The notes: generated by a model not told the origin, from the letters alone. 64,000 bases of DNA from Moringa oleifera (GCA_021397835.1 JAJFZO010000889.1:5456001-5520000); one strand, 5' to 3'. Shown: positions 36,801-50,607, counted from the stretch's first letter. Translations and numbers: made by a program.

Positions 36801-39800
36801 AATGGTATATCATCATGCTCTGTCAGTAGCAAAAGTTAAAATTACTGGCATATTGGGCACAGAGTCTAGCATACTCTTCATTCATGTTACAATCAAAATG
36901 ATGAATGGTTCTATGGTACTTTACAAAATTCTTTTTTCTCTGTTATGACAATTAATATAACTGTTTTGGATAGAATATTGAAGCCCAGCCAGCAGATGCA
37001 TCGCAGTTAATACCACAGCATAACTACAAGCTTGATGTGCATTCTTTGAACAGTCGTCAACCTGGAGAGGTATGCTTTAAGCCCATTCTGGAGAAAAGTC
37101 TCTGCATAATGTATATTTTGAGTAGCCAGTGGTAATAAATTCCATAGCTTGTCACTGAGAAAAAAGTTTGAGCTTAACTTTTACTAATTTTTTTCATTGT
37201 GGCGTGAACTGAAAGTCACAGTGCACTGTCCCTCCTTGTTCGGTTTCGGAATGTCATTGATTTGTTTGAATCTGCCATTCTGTGGTAGCCTGACCTCTCC
37301 TCTTCCCCACCCACCAACCCAACCACCATCCCCCTCCTCGAGAGAAAAGAAAAAAGAAAAAAAAACACAAGGACCAGTATTTCTCATGTGCACTTCCTGA
37401 GGTTGTGAGTCTTCCCAATTTTGGATCTATGGGTCACTAGTAATTGTCTTGCACTTTTCTCACATTCTGGCAGACTTCTTTTACGTTCTTTTTAGCATAA
37501 TATCACTAAGACTAGAAACATCTTTCCCAAAGATAAGCTCCCTCAGACATGGTATTCTGCAGTTTGAATGCAGGGAATTCAGAGAATCGATCCTTGGAGT
37601 TATGCCACATCACTGGGTAACCATACAAAAATAAATGCTTTGTCCCTCCAGTTACTCAACTGCAGTAATTCATGCTATGGTATCTCTTTTCAGGATAGGC
37701 GAGAGGATACTTTGTTGAAACTTGCACATTTTAGGCGGCATAAAAGGAAAACAGTAAAAAGAATATCTGGAAAGAGTACAAACTATCCTTTTCACAAGCA
37801 TGAGGAGAATCATCCTCCAGGGAAGGACTCGACTAAAAAAATTTCAAGCTTTATAGGGAAAGCTGCAAACTATGCGGGTTCAGCAAAATCTAAAAAGGTA
37901 AGTAGCTTTCATTTTATTGTCATCTCATGCAGTTGCATGAAAATGATGGCATCTATTCTGTCATTTTCTTTCCCTTTTTCTCCTTTTCGTAGTCCAGCAT
38001 TCAGACAGATCATTCAATCTTCCTGGTTAGCTATCACAAAATGAGTCGTCTGAAATTTCTAAATACTCTTGTTTTAGCTATGTTCCATCTGCTGCATCAT
38101 TATCCAATCATGTGGTTGTCTTGTTTTCTTACTGCATTCCAGGTATAAACTGTGATAAACTGATAATTAAATATATTTAACATATAATGCAAGAGGCTTA
38201 TGCACATGTTTGTGTAGTCTGTGTAAGTATGGAAAAAGGATCTATGGACTTAATATGAGCATTGTGTCCTAAATTATGTTTTTAATTGGCGTTTGACTAT
38301 TGGTGGAAGCATAAGTTGGTTTCTCTTATTTACCAGATTGGCTTTCCTTTCTTCTATCTCACAAATTGTGCTCTAACTCAAGAATCAAATTTTCATTTGG
38401 GCAGTTCATCTTATAATTTCCCACGATAATCAATTTTACATGTTAATGCAGCCAGGACAGTATATTCCAACCATAACGAACTACACTCAGCTTTGGTGGG
38501 TTCCTAATGTTGTTGTTGCTCATCAAAAGGAAGGCATTGAAGCTGTTCATTTGGCATCTGGACGGACTCTTTGCAGGGTAAATCCTAGAATCATGCACCA
38601 TGCTTTAGTATAGTAAGAACAATAGTGCATAGGTTCTCAAAGTTTCTCAAGTAATATACCATTTGCTCATGTGAGGTTCTTTCTGAAGTCATTCATATTC
38701 CGCTTCCACAGCAAGGAAAGGCATATCTTTTTCATTTAATTTTAGATATAAATTGACTATGTATAAAAGACCACTTACTAAGTCTTAAATCTTTACGAGA
38801 TGCATATAAAATTTGAAGAGTCTTCTCTTAATAGATATGAATCTATTATTCAGTATTAGAATTATAACATTTGCTCTAACAATTCATTGTCTAATGTGAA
38901 ATTTGTTGATTTCTTCATCAGCTTCATCTGCAAGAGGGTGGCCTCCATGCTGATATTAATGGAGATGGAGTACTAGATCATGTCCAGGTGAATCTTTGTT
39001 TTCTTTTGTTTCCCAAAGTCTATGTATACCTCCGTACCAGCATCTTTTCCAAATAGGCTCAGACATCTGATAGGAATTCCTGCTGGATTTCATGGGTGCT
39101 AATTGTAACGGAAATATCTTTGCTTCTTCTCAGGCTGTTGGGGGAAATGGTGCTGAGCAGACTGTTGTTAGTGGATCAATGGAAGTGCTGCGTCCTTGCT
39201 GGGCCATGGCAACCTCTGGTGTTCCAGTACGGGAACAACTCTTCAATGCTTCTATATGTCATCATTCCCCATTTAACTTATTCCAGCATGGAGAGTTTTC
39301 CAGACATTTTGGTCGAACTCAAGATGTCTCTTCTTTAGAGGTTGCAACACCGATTCTCATCCCAAGAAGTGACGGGCATAGGCATCGCAAAGGGAGTCAT
39401 GGTGATGTTGTCTTCTTAACAAATCGGGGGGAGGTATGCTCTTAATCTGCACCTATCTGCTTCTTGTATCTTTGAAATTGGAGCTATGTTATAATCTAAA
39501 TGCTATTCTTCCATTGTATTCATTCTTGCATTTGAAGGAACTACGCACTCATGGTGGGGCAGCTCTCCCTATGATGGGGTAAAGGTGTTTTAAGTCATTA
39601 GTCTTTGTTAACTGTTTGTGAACTATACTAGTAAATAAAACCATGCTCATATGAAATGGGATTATTGCACGAGTGATCTGGGAACATGCTGGTAGTATAG
39701 CTTGCATATACTTGTTAGCCTGGGGGGCATATCAATTGTTTGCTTGTGGTCAGCAACTGAGAAATGAGCAATTTTTTCAGGTAACTTCATACTCCCCTGG

Positions 39801-40257
39801 CTTGCATGGTCATGATGCTGTTTGGCAGTGGCAGCTCCTTACAGATGCGACATGGTCCAATTTGCCTTCTCCAACAGGAATGATGGAAGCTGGCATGGTA
39901 GTACCTACCCTTAAGGCATTTTCTTTGCGTGCACATGACAATCGGCAAATGATCCTTGCTGGAGGAGATCAGGCGGCTGTAGTGATATCTCCTGGAGGAA
40001 GTATATTAACATCAGTTGATCTTCCTGCAGCACCCACCCATGCCCTTGTTTGTGATGACTTCTCGAATGACGGGCTAACTGATCTTATTCTCATGACCTC
40101 TAATGGGGTTTATGGATTTGTTCAGACCAGACAACCAGGTGCCCTCTTCTTCAGCACACTAGTTGGTTGCCTTATAGTTGTAATGGGAGTTATATTTGTC
40201 ACCCAACACTTGAATTCCATGAAAGGGAAACCCCGTGCTTCATCTGGCCCACGGTGA
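33873..40257 (+). CDS. NERD1: FG-GAP/VCBS repeat membrane protein (NERD1 type)
   Basis: Predicted type I secretory-pathway membrane protein of 697 aa, orthologous by recognition to At3g51050, described as Golgi-associated NERD1 with a genetic link to the exocyst and root growth. Exons: 33873-33935, 34204-34362, 34648-34899, 35018-35137, 35842-35922, 36287-36382, 36974-37069, 37563-37616, 37694-37897, 38452-38577, 38922-38987, 39134-39433, 39781-40257; every coding exon is a multiple of three, so all introns are phase 0. Exon 1 encodes exactly the signal peptide. Calcium-binding-like FG-GAP motifs: ADLNGDGKKEV (near 50), ADINGDGVLDHV and DDFSNDGLTDLIL. The FECREFRESILGVMPHHW segment supports the exon at 37563 over an alternative acceptor inside it. 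One C-terminal transmembrane span (ALFFSTLVGCLIVVMGVIFV) precedes a short cytosolic tail. Confidence 0.93.
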
Positions 40258-41003
40258 CAATGGTGATTTTATGCTCAAGTGGTATTACAGCTATTGATCC
40301 CAGACATTGAAGCAAAGCAGTGGAGTGAGGACACTGGAAGGATGTCTTCAAACTGGAAACATCAATCATCATGGGTGTAGTGTGGATGATCCATTAGAAT
40401 TGAGTTTCTGGCTGTCTTGTTTCTCATGTAGCAATTTTACTTTTACCTCATAGTGGAGCTCCGAGCTTTGTAAAATTAATAGATTTTATGTCACAGGAGG
40501 AGTTTCTAATCAAGCTATATCCAGTTTTAGGAAACAGTGCTTTTTAAACTGAGTAGAAACAGTTGTTTTTGCCGATGATGTTCCCTTTCTTGCCTACAAA
40601 TGTTTTCCCCACTGGGTAAACGCGAACATACCTTTGTTGGTTTGCAGTAAGGTGCGGAGACAAGCAGCCGTCCAAACAGATTTCTCATGGTTTCTGGGGC
40701 TCTGGGCTTCCTGCAGTAGCCCATTCTGATTCTGTTGGACATCCAGGTTCTCAGATTCATCTTCCTTTACTGAGACTAACCGCTAGGAATTTAAATAGAC
40801 GTTTGCTGTCAGAAAGTAGTAGTTCCATGATCTAGTTGGGTAAATTTTTGTGCCATGGAAGTAAAAGAACAGTAACTCTGAAGTCGAGCTCTGTGGAAAT
40901 CCAGTCCATTTACACGCTGCAAGTTAGCAGATCAAGAAAAGTCGTGGAGCTTTACTTTTCCTTACCTTGTCTGGTGCGTTTTCATGTAGGTATATGTTGG
41001 TGG

Positions 41004-41060
41004 ACGTACATGCATATCTGTATAGGCATTAATGTATGTATGAGAACGTACATGCATATC
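41004..41060. repeat. 15-bp direct repeat with CATGCA core
   Basis: The 15-base unit ACGTACATGCATATC occurs at 41004-41018 and 41046-41060, a spacing of 42 bases, within a run of CATG/TGTA-rich sequence. Confidence 0.75.
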
Positions 41061-43283
41061 CAGGCATGAGTGTATCAGTGCATGTGAACATGAACGTGTG
41101 CATGTGCGCCTGTGTGTGCAATGGGGTCTATATTGTAGTTGATAATTGTGAACTTTAGATTTAATAGGCCCAACAGAAGGCTTATTTTGCCACAGGAAAG
41201 AGTCTTCTCACTCGTTGGAGAATAAGGCATGAACCATCGACCATCATCAGCTTTGCCGACCGATACAGAATCAACCATAAAGGCCAACAAAAGAGCTATA
41301 GGAAAAAGAAAAAAAAAAAAAAGGAGGTAAAGTAAGTTTTCTCCCATCAAACATGGTATCTATGCTACAGTAAATCAACATGTTTTATAGACTTTTGGAC
41401 CACCCAATATGAATTTTACTCATTATTATATTATACCACTAGCTGGAAGGAAGAGGCTTTTAAAGTACCATTATGAGCATATTTCTATAAAATATTCATA
41501 AAGGATGGAGTAAAAAATTTGATGTTGCCATATATTCCACTTTGCATTTTACTATTTGTTACCTTTCTTAATTTTAAATCATTCCAGTATATCATAATAT
41601 TTCCAAAATTTATTTTAATGAATTATTTCTAAGACAAAAATAAGAAAGGAAAAGACTTGTAAGATAAACTAAGAGGGTAGCATGCTGGGGGAGTGGGAGG
41701 GCAAGCATTTCAACTATGCACTGGATTTAGAGTAGACCATTGGTATATTTGGATGGCAGTTATGCTTTGGTTGTCCAATCAAGGCAGCTTCCAAACAGAT
41801 ATTATCCACATTCCCCTCTGTTTACCTACAGTACTTTGCATTATTGTTTTCATTCCTTTCTAATAATTTGCATGGCAACACAAGACAGTGACTTCCCATT
41901 TGCCTAACTGCCACCATAGTATTTCAATCTTCTACATTATAAATGTTATTTATTTTTTAGAATTATTTTTCAAGATCTTAAAGCATATGGTAAAGGTTAA
42001 CATTTTCTATATAAATTAATCTAATGATGTGATTTTTGTAAAAAATTTTAATGATCTACTCTATGCTAAGCTTTTTTTTATAAAAAAATCATAATTTACT
42101 ATGTTAATGTGATAAGAATAATAAAGAATTTTTTTAATTATTTATTTTATTAAATTATCAGGTTTTATGCGTTTTCAAAAGTTAACTGATACATCATGAT
42201 TAAATGAGTCAACCTTATTAGTTACTGAATTAAAATTTTTGAGGAGAACATTACCTAAGGAGATGACACATTTTAATTTTGTTTCACATTCTAACAAGAT
42301 AATCGCAATGTTTTAGCTTCTGGGTAATGCTCTATTTAGAGAAGGGAAGCCAAAATATTAGAACTCATGAAAACCGCTGACTTTATTATGGGAGCTGGTG
42401 AGCGTTGATTGAATCTAAGTACAAATTTGTCTGTGTCATTGCAATTTGCCCTTTTTATAAACGCATGAAAGTGAATTAAGCACAAAAACAAGCAAGTCAA
42501 TAGGCCTACCAAGTACTTTTTAGGGTTCATCTTCTAGTGTGGGCATGCATTGATAGAGAAAAAAGAGAGACAGGTCACTCCACAGTCCACACAATATATG
42601 ATGACAGCCCCTACACACATCCAAAGTCACGAAACTGCATACGTACAATAAAAGGCAGCCACTAAAATCTTCTGATGAAACCAGATTGGCTGTCTTAATG
42701 AAGAAGCAGGCCGGCCTGTGTTTCAGCCAATACATGCCAGGCATTTCAACTCACATATATACACACACATGTTTAAAAGGACAAAAGTGTTCTTGATCAG
42801 ATCGGAGGAGGTCATGTTCCTGTTGAAAGCAGTAGCAGTAAGGGGCTCGATGTGCGTCGCAGAAAACGACAGGCCTGCATGCTCGTATCTGTTGCTGTTG
42901 ACTTGACTAGCAGTTTGGTCCTTACAATAGAAGGAGGTGTGCATGTTAGAGAGAGCTTTGTTTTTGATCAAATCATTACATATATTTGGAGTTCTTCAAG
43001 TCGGCAAGTGCATTGTGTCTCTTATTATTACATGTTTTCTGGTCAAAAAAGCTAACCCTACCCACCACTTCAGTGGCAAACATAACTCAGTCTTTTGCCA
43101 CTTCCAGTGAAGCTAGCTGCTTCTTGCAAAGGCCACCCATGAATCTCATTAGCTCTAAGATATATATTATATATAACGTGTCGGCTTGCATGAGTATCAG
43201 TCAATCATATTTCTCTTTTTTTTTTTTTTTTGGGTGATATATATATATATGTAAAAGACCGGCACTTACTTGGCTTCAATATG

Positions 43284-43302
43284 TATATATATATATATAT
43301 AT
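43284..43302. repeat. TA microsatellite
   Basis: A run of TA dinucleotides in the gene-free stretch between NERD1 and the SHI/STY gene. Confidence 0.8.
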
Positions 43303-44000
43303 GTGAAAGAAACCCAACCGAGAGACACAGAAATGGAAGAAACCCACCCAGAAAGTTAGAAACAGAAAATAACAAATGGAAGGACCAAAAACTCTTTTCT
43401 CTTATGGGGTAGAAGATGACTAGAAAAAATAAAGCATCTTTCTAATAAAGTATAAAATGGTCACGGGGCTCACTTAATATGGGCACTACTAGGCGTTTGT
43501 TTGACTAAAAGATCGATTTCATTTTCACAGGTAAAGCAAAATGAACAGTACGATGAGCTTTTGGGTGCTTTTTGTTGGGTGTGTACACTGAGGCTTCACA
43601 TCTCCATGTTTGCTGGTCCATCAAAGTGAATTAGGCACAGCAAAGGTGAAAGCAGCGGCCCCTTAGGGCTTGCCAGTAGACTGGTGATGGGGGACTTTCC
43701 TCTCTGCCCAACTTGGCCTATTATATCTATCTATTTCTCAAGGGACAACCACAAAGAATGTGGGGGACTTAGTGTATTAAACAAGACAGAACAGCAGAAG
43801 TGATCACCCATGTTTTCCTCAGATGATCATCGGTTCATCATTAATCTCGCTGCATGTCTTATCTTCATTGTCCAAATGACAATAGATTAACACGAAAGAC
43901 TGAATTATGAGAACTGAAGACTCGCAGTCAATAACCTAATGGAGAATCAAGACAAGACCCTTGAGGCCATTTATCAAGAAAAGGCTTTGGGATTCAAAAC

Positions 44001-44369
44001 CCCTCATGAGGCATTCAAAAAAAGGAAACTGAAAGAGAGAAAGAAAGAAAGAAATGAAGAGAAAACGAGGAATGCTGTGGTGGTGGGGCCTGAAGAACAG
44101 TAGATGTGATAAGATGTGCTTTCTGAGAGAGAAAGAGAGAGAGAGAGAGTTGGGGATCTCTCATTGTCACAGAGAATCCAGGCACATCAAAATAAGTCTC
44201 TGCTCTGCTTGTGCAACTAATAGAAAGGAATGAAAAATTGGTGGCTTCTTTGGCTTGCTTGCAGGCAATCAAATCTTTTGGGCATATTTTTGACTTCTCT
44301 CCTACCACATGCCTGTTCCCATCAGCCCCTCCCCTCATTTATTGCTTGACACTGACTCCTTCCGTGCCT

Positions 44370-44404
<35 letters not shown>

Positions 44405-45140
44405 ACATACAATTTATGGGTCTAAATCTAAAACACCCATTTTCTAAGCCTTTCAGAAGAGGCCATGTTGTGTTCAGCTTCTATGTGGGCTTACACGAAA
44501 AGGGTACTTGATGCAGACCATGTAAGCAAGCAAGAAAGAAAAAGAAAGCTATTCATTTGCAATTTGCAAAGTTCACTTATTATTAGCCAGAAGAGAAAGA
44601 GGGAGAGAGAAAGAGAGAGTTAGTTAACTTCGGGAATTGTAGCTTTTCTGGAATTGCCCTAATTCTCCTCTATCTATGCACAGCGAACATGAACACCTAA
44701 TCAGATCCGCTGTGTTGTTCCCTTCACTAATAAAAATGTTGAAGATTCAAATAAATAAATTAATACAACGCGGTTTGCTTGGCATTCTCTGCTCTGCTGT
44801 CCCTGCATTTACGTGTATAGTTAATGAGTGAAAAGGTTACTGTGTGGGCTGAGTGTGAGTGTGAAGTGCATAGAAAGTTGGCTTCAAGTAGTCAACCATG
44901 GGAACAAACACAGGGCTCGAGAATGGACAGACACAGTCACAGTCGCAGACGCATAGAGAAAGAGAGAGAAAGAGAGACGTACACAATTATTGGGACTCGC
45001 ACACACATCATTCACTTCGCCCTTTTCCTCTCTTCGAAACCCTAAAAAAAACAAAACACAAAAAACCAAAAGGAAAATCACTCCGATCCCTTTATTACGT
45101 GATCGTTAAAACTCATTTAACTCCCTCATTATCAGGTATC
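44001..45140. promoter_or_regulatory. GAGA-tract and telobox-rich block in the gene desert
   Basis: GA or CT tracts lie at 44031-44065, 44125-44149, 44372-44402, 44591-44619 and 44955-44978. A telobox AAACCCTAA follows at 45037-45045, in a leader-like pyrimidine-rich setting, and a plausible donor CAG|GTATCA lies at 45135. This could be the promoter and noncoding first exon of a transcript, or a silencer-like element. No protein-coding frame is credible. GAGA plus telobox is the combination known to recruit Polycomb in Arabidopsis. Confidence 0.4.
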
Positions 45141-48100
45141 AGCTTCTTCACTGTCTAAACCCACAAATTACCATGTAACTACGAAGTCATGATGATTCCT
45201 GCTTATGTATAAAGAGTCCAGAGAGAAGAGTGATGGGATCGGCTACTCCGAAGAAAACGAAAAAGCAAAAAAGAAAAGATTGATGGGATCTCGACGTGTG
45301 TTACGTTAAGTGACATCTTAAAAGGCATGCTTATGAAATCGAGTTAAATCGATGGAAACCTTAAATCAATCTTAACATAGATCACTCACAAATTTCACTG
45401 CTCCTTTTCCTTTCCAAACTGTTTTCTTTTTCATCATCAATTTTTCCCTGCAGACAAACAGTTTCGAAATAGATAATATTCATAATACGATTCCATATGT
45501 CTATTACCATAAAATTAAAGTATTTATATTTAAATGGTTGGTGTTGCCTTTCATGCAGGAGAACGAAGGAGTTTCCTGCATGGCCTACTCTCATGCATGA
45601 ATCTTCTGCACCTCTTCCCTTTTCTTTTCCCAAAACAAAAGAGAAAAGAGAAGCTTAATTTGAAACATACATGGAGGTATAACTTAGCTAGCTGTGGAAA
45701 AAGAAAGACATCTATTTTTTAATTCATGCCTTTATCAATATCAATCTTCTTCAATTCCAACCCTACGTTTGCTTTCTACTAATCAATATCCATTCATTTT
45801 GTGAAAGCATAAAGCGAATATTAACTTTCGGTCGCTTGTTTATTGTAATTAGCACAACTTAATCGCATTCATCTTTTAAATTCTTTCCATTTAATGTAAA
45901 TCCCGTAGTTAATTAATTTCGGGCCAAAATTTATCAAGGAGATCCAATCGTGTGAATTGATTACATTCAAGTGGTTCATTAAATTGCACTAATTAACCCA
46001 TGTAATTAAACATGACCAAGACTAATATTTGATTAAGCTCTTGAAACTTAGATTTTATTTTTTTTTAAAAAAAAAGAAATGTAAAGATGATAAGAAATTA
46101 AAAGCGAGCTGCAATTTAGGAAAGTTGACAACGACCCGTAAATTAGCCTTAGCTTTGCTTTTGCTTAGCTTAAAAATGTAGGGTTAACTCGGTAGCTAGA
46201 TGTGGATGAGATGATGCTTTGTGTCGGTGTTGGGGAATGATCTCCATCTAATTCTTTACCATAAAAGGCAGTTTGCCTTTCTTTTGTTTTTCCTTAGAAA
46301 ATTTTCTCTTTTGATTGATTGATGCTTATGTCTGGTAGAAGATATAATTGCATCGCTTTAGATGGTAATTACTTTTTCATCAACCAGAACATAAGTTTAT
46401 TTTTCTTTTTTTTTTCAATTTTTATCTACGATAACATATATAATTATATAAAATAATTTATTAATCTTTCATTACTCGGAAGCTATAAAATTAAAAAATA
46501 TATAAGATTTTCGTTCTCTATATCTTGTAAATATATTTTAAAATTATAAAATTAAGATAAATTTGAAAAAATTGAGACTTTAAAATAAATGAGATTTAGA
46601 ATCAATTGCAATCTAATGTATAATATTCATTTAGGGGACATAAAAATTAGACATCAGCATTTATATTTTAAAAATAATGATAATTAAATATTTTTTAATT
46701 AACAAAGTATCTTAAACTTTTAGTTCGGGTTAATATCACAGTTTCATAAGGTTTTTCCAATGTCATTATAAAAATGAAATAGAAAATCATGATCATAGAG
46801 AGAAATTAATCATGAAATTGAAAAAAAAAATAATGGAAGAATCATTAATTTCTGTTCAGGAGAAAATTTAGAATCTTTAGTCCGAATTAGTGTTTGCATG
46901 TTTAGAGCAAACCCTACTACTCTTTCTCTTTCTCTTTCTCTCATGCATACATACATACATGCACGTACAAAAACATCTGCATCATACATATAAAGGCATG
47001 CATGTATGTATATGTAAATTCAAAACTTACCTTGTTCATAATACATATGGATAAGCCGACCAATCAAATTAAAAGGGGTCCCGAATAGGGTGACCTATGT
47101 GTACATAGGAAATGCAATTCGGACAAAATTTGTTTTAGAATAAGCCAATGTACTAATGTGACGCATCGAAGGGACTTCGTTTTCATGTCATGTGAGGAGA
47201 ACGAAATAAGGTCACCTAACACTTTCGATCTCGAGCCAATTGGGGAGCAAACTTGACATTTGATCCATGCGTAAGTTCAATTTAGCCACTTAATTAGTCT
47301 AACATATCAAACAAATTAAAAATACAATGGACCGACCAAATCGGATGTGTCCTTTCTTAGGTCTTGACTCCTTCCTCAAATATTTTGGATATTTGGGCTT
47401 TTAAGTACTGTTATGCCACATGCTGTTATATGGTGGTCCATATTATTATTGTTCTTATTCTAAGTTTCTTTTTAATTTTAATTTAATATAATTTTCAATG
47501 GCTTTATCAATTATGTGATGGGGAAACTGCTAGTTAGGTGCAAAGGCCGGAGTTTGACTGAAACTGAACAGGACCGTCAAAAGGATGTGGAGGGAACCGG
47601 TCAGCAGAGGTGAGGAAGTCCAGCTTGGTGAACATTGGTGGGGTCAGTTTGGTCATTTTGACTGTCGATTTTGGGTAATATGACTTTGACCAAAATGCCA
47701 TCGGGAACATGGTGACGCGGCGTGATATGACTGGTTGTCTTTTTTAGTAAGCAGAAGTTTAGGCACTAAAAACTCGCCCAATTTTGGAGAAAGTCGCCAT
47801 CCTCTTCCATGCACATTTATTATTGACACTACTTCCTCACGGGCTGTACTCAATTCACTTAATAATCTCTTAATGCTCATTTAACCATCGCTTTATATCT
47901 GGAATCAACCAAAATTCTCTCCTCATTTAAATTATAATTTACAGAAACGTCTTTTAAACCCTTTATTAAAAAAACTCAATACCAATTTAATTAGGTGAAT
48001 AATCTTTATTCATCCTAATTATAAATTAAAATATTTAAATTTATAAAATAAAAGATTATTCAATAAGTTAGTGTTTAAAATTAATAATATTGGTGGATTT

Positions 48101-49900
48101 GAAATAAAATATCTAATTTCTTATCACAAAAAAAAAAATACAAGAGAGTGGTCTTGAACGAGAGTATCGTCAATGGACCGGTAAGCCCTTCGAGCTTCAC
48201 ATGTGTATAAATTAATCAGTAGGAAGAATCCAAGCTTGATTTTCAAAGTAATTAATTAGTGTAACACTCGTGAATAACTAGTGGGTGATTTCTGGATGCC
48301 AACTTAGAGATTTTTGGGTGGTGGATCCAGTAATTTGTAGACACGTTTATACAATGGCTAGCGTACACGAAGCAGAAGTGCCAATTTGTTTGGTAAAAAA
48401 ATAAGCAAGAAGTGAGCCATTCGGTGCACTTAAAAAAAAAAAAACGTATTCTTAATGAATTTGATTAATTATAATCAACAAAGTCAATTTAATTAATGAT
48501 AATTAACAAAGTTCTTGGAGTGGCAGGTAAGAGAGCGTGAAGCCAAGCGTTTCCTTTTTGTTTCCTTGCGTTTTGTTTGTATTAGTCCCGATATGAAAAG
48601 CCAACTAACACATTACCTTTGAACAAGTACCTTAAAATTCTAAGTATGAAGACGGACTGTGTTCTACGTATGGTTGAAGTATGCGTGTACTACCACTCTT
48701 GGAATCTTGACACGTCAGCCTGGTCTGGGCCCCGTGAGATGAGGTGGAGAAATGTCGTATTTGTTGACGCAGGAGCATGAGAGTGGCTGTCCCTCCGCCC
48801 ACGCGCTGCTCCCTCTCCTTCCAAAATGATTGCTGGACGAGATAACCTTCAAAGTAAAATAAATAAAAAACAAAAGTAAAAAATAAAAAATAAAAAATCG
48901 CAAGAGTGAGAAAACAAAATTCTTTCTTTCATTATTGTTTATTAGTTATTTTAAAGAAATTTAAAAAAGTACAAAGAGAGAAAGGAGGATGGGAACGTAC
49001 GGACAGGGATCGCTGTCTCTAGGCCTCATGCGCCGGGGCTGCAGGCCGGCGGGGGTCCCTAACAGTTTTTATCACATCATTCTAGTAATTGCTGAGGGGA
49101 TTTCGATGGAGCTGCGGCATGAGATGTTCGAAACGACGAAAATGCCCCTCAAAACTGTGTTAGTCAACCCACCCATCAATTTCTGTCCTTATGGCAAATT
49201 GCAAGTGCACATCATTTAAGAAATAAAACAAGTTGGTCCCTCGAAAGGTTCACTTAACAAATTATAAAAAAAAACATTTAATTGATTATTTAAATATTTT
49301 TTTATAAATAGAAATAATTTTAAATGAAAAAGAAAATAAAAAGTACGAGGAGGTGGCGCAGTGTTCCCCTGCGTAGCCACAACGTATTGGTTGGGTAACA
49401 TGGCCATGATTATAATTTCAGAAATCGACAAATATACATACGCCTCTTTTTCACTGCCCAAATCTCTCTACCTTAATAAACTAATCCCTGACATTATTAT
49501 TAAAATAATATAAACATAATGCATGGTGTCTTATAAGATAAGGAGGGAGGAGATGTTGTGGGTTTACGGAAATGCCCTCCATGCAGACAGGTGGCCGCAG
49601 AGCAATGGACGAGAATATGCTTTACAGCTACAACTTTCCGCACTTAATTCAAGCAAAAGGTCACAAATTTGGGTGAGGGTGGGGAAGATAAAATCACGAA
49701 AGGAAGGCTAAGGAAATGGGATAATTAGTGGATAATAAGGGAATGATAAAAATTTTGTACACTAAAAAGGAAGAAAAGCAGCGGGTTTTCCGCTACAAAG
49801 GACGAAGAGGCTGAAGGATGACGAGTTAACACGTGGCATTGGGATCGGCCGTTGGATGAGAAGGAGAAGGTAGCAGCGGTGGATGATCATTCCACCATAG
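45141..49900. other. Gene-free region upstream of the SHI/STY gene
   Basis: AT-rich DNA fills 45770-46900 and 47870-48200. Four TTGAC cores cluster at 47554-47690. GC-richer patches without a recognisable gene occur at 48700-48830 and 48990-49200. No transposon frame, tRNA or known microRNA sequence was recognised. Confidence 0.55.
47554..47691. promoter_or_regulatory. W-box cluster
   Basis: TTGAC cores on the plus strand at 47554-47558, 47658-47662 and 47686-47690 (the last extended to TTGACC) and one on the minus strand at 47576-47580 fall within 140 bases. They are candidate WRKY binding sites some 3 kb upstream of the SHI/STY gene. The density may be chance. Confidence 0.3.
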
Positions 49901-49909
49901 CCAAGGAAA

Positions 49910-49910
<1 letters not shown>

Positions 49911-49946
<36 letters not shown>

Positions 49947-50326
49947 AGGGGGAGAAGTGTATTGTTCTACAGGGACGTTCAAATAGAAAAGGGTCATAAA
50001 ACCTGCAAGAGATCAGAGGGAGGGACTTAAATTTTTGTAGGAGAGCAGAGGAGAGAGGGAGGACATGGCGGCGTTGCAGATAGAGAGAGAGAGAGCTGTA
50101 ATTCTTTGGGGTCTTAAATAAATGAGACCAGCTGCTACACTGCCAAGAACGAGAGAGAGAGAGAGAGAGGGAACAGGGAAGAAGGGAATTGAAAGCGCGA
50201 GTACCGCTGCGTCCCTAAAGTACTCGACGTGTGTCCCTAATCCAACCAGCTTCGCAATTAACATTACACCAACACCACCATCTAATCACTCACTCACTCA
50301 CTCTTTAGTCCTCACTCTTTCTCTTT

Positions 50327-50363
<37 letters not shown>

Positions 50364-50607
50364 AATCCATACACACAAGAAACAACAAAGAAGAAGAATT
50401 CCGAGAAAAAATACTCGAGGATTTGATACAGTAAACAGACTCTTCTATTTTCCTCCACGGCCGGAAAGAGAAAAGGAGAATATAGTAAATCAAGGAATAC
50501 CCATTTGATGACAATTGGGTTTATTAGTTTAATTAAAGAGAAGAGCCAGCATCTGATATGGATTTTCGGTCACGATTGTGTTCAAGGTTAGGTTTAGAGG
50601 AGGAAAT
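49911..50607 (+). promoter_or_regulatory. GA-rich leader/promoter of the SHI/STY gene with uORFs
   Basis: GA tracts lie at 49911-49947, 50082-50095, 50151-50169 and 50332-50361. Upstream ATGs open short frames at 50065-50121 (18 codons), 50122-50328 (68 codons), 50508-50591 (27 codons, stopping 16 bases before the main start) and 50558-50629, which overlaps the main start codon out of frame. How many lie in the mRNA depends on the start site, which the sequence does not fix. GA tracts are bound by BASIC PENTACYSTEINE proteins. Confidence 0.5.

Larger units (their letters stand above)
40258..44000. other. Gene-free region downstream of NERD1
   Basis: The NERD1 3'UTR occupies the start. A 15-bp direct repeat (41004-41018 and 41046-41060) lies in a CATG-rich stretch. 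AT-rich DNA covers 41480-42330. TA repeats occur at 43240-43250 and 43284-43302. Short open frames on both strands show no family resemblance. Confidence 0.6.

Noticed and set aside
37571..37616. Alternative NERD1 exon starting at GGAATTCAGAGA
   Set aside because: It follows an AG but gives a different frame; the acceptor at 37561-37562 restores the conserved FECREFRESILGVMPHHW segment.
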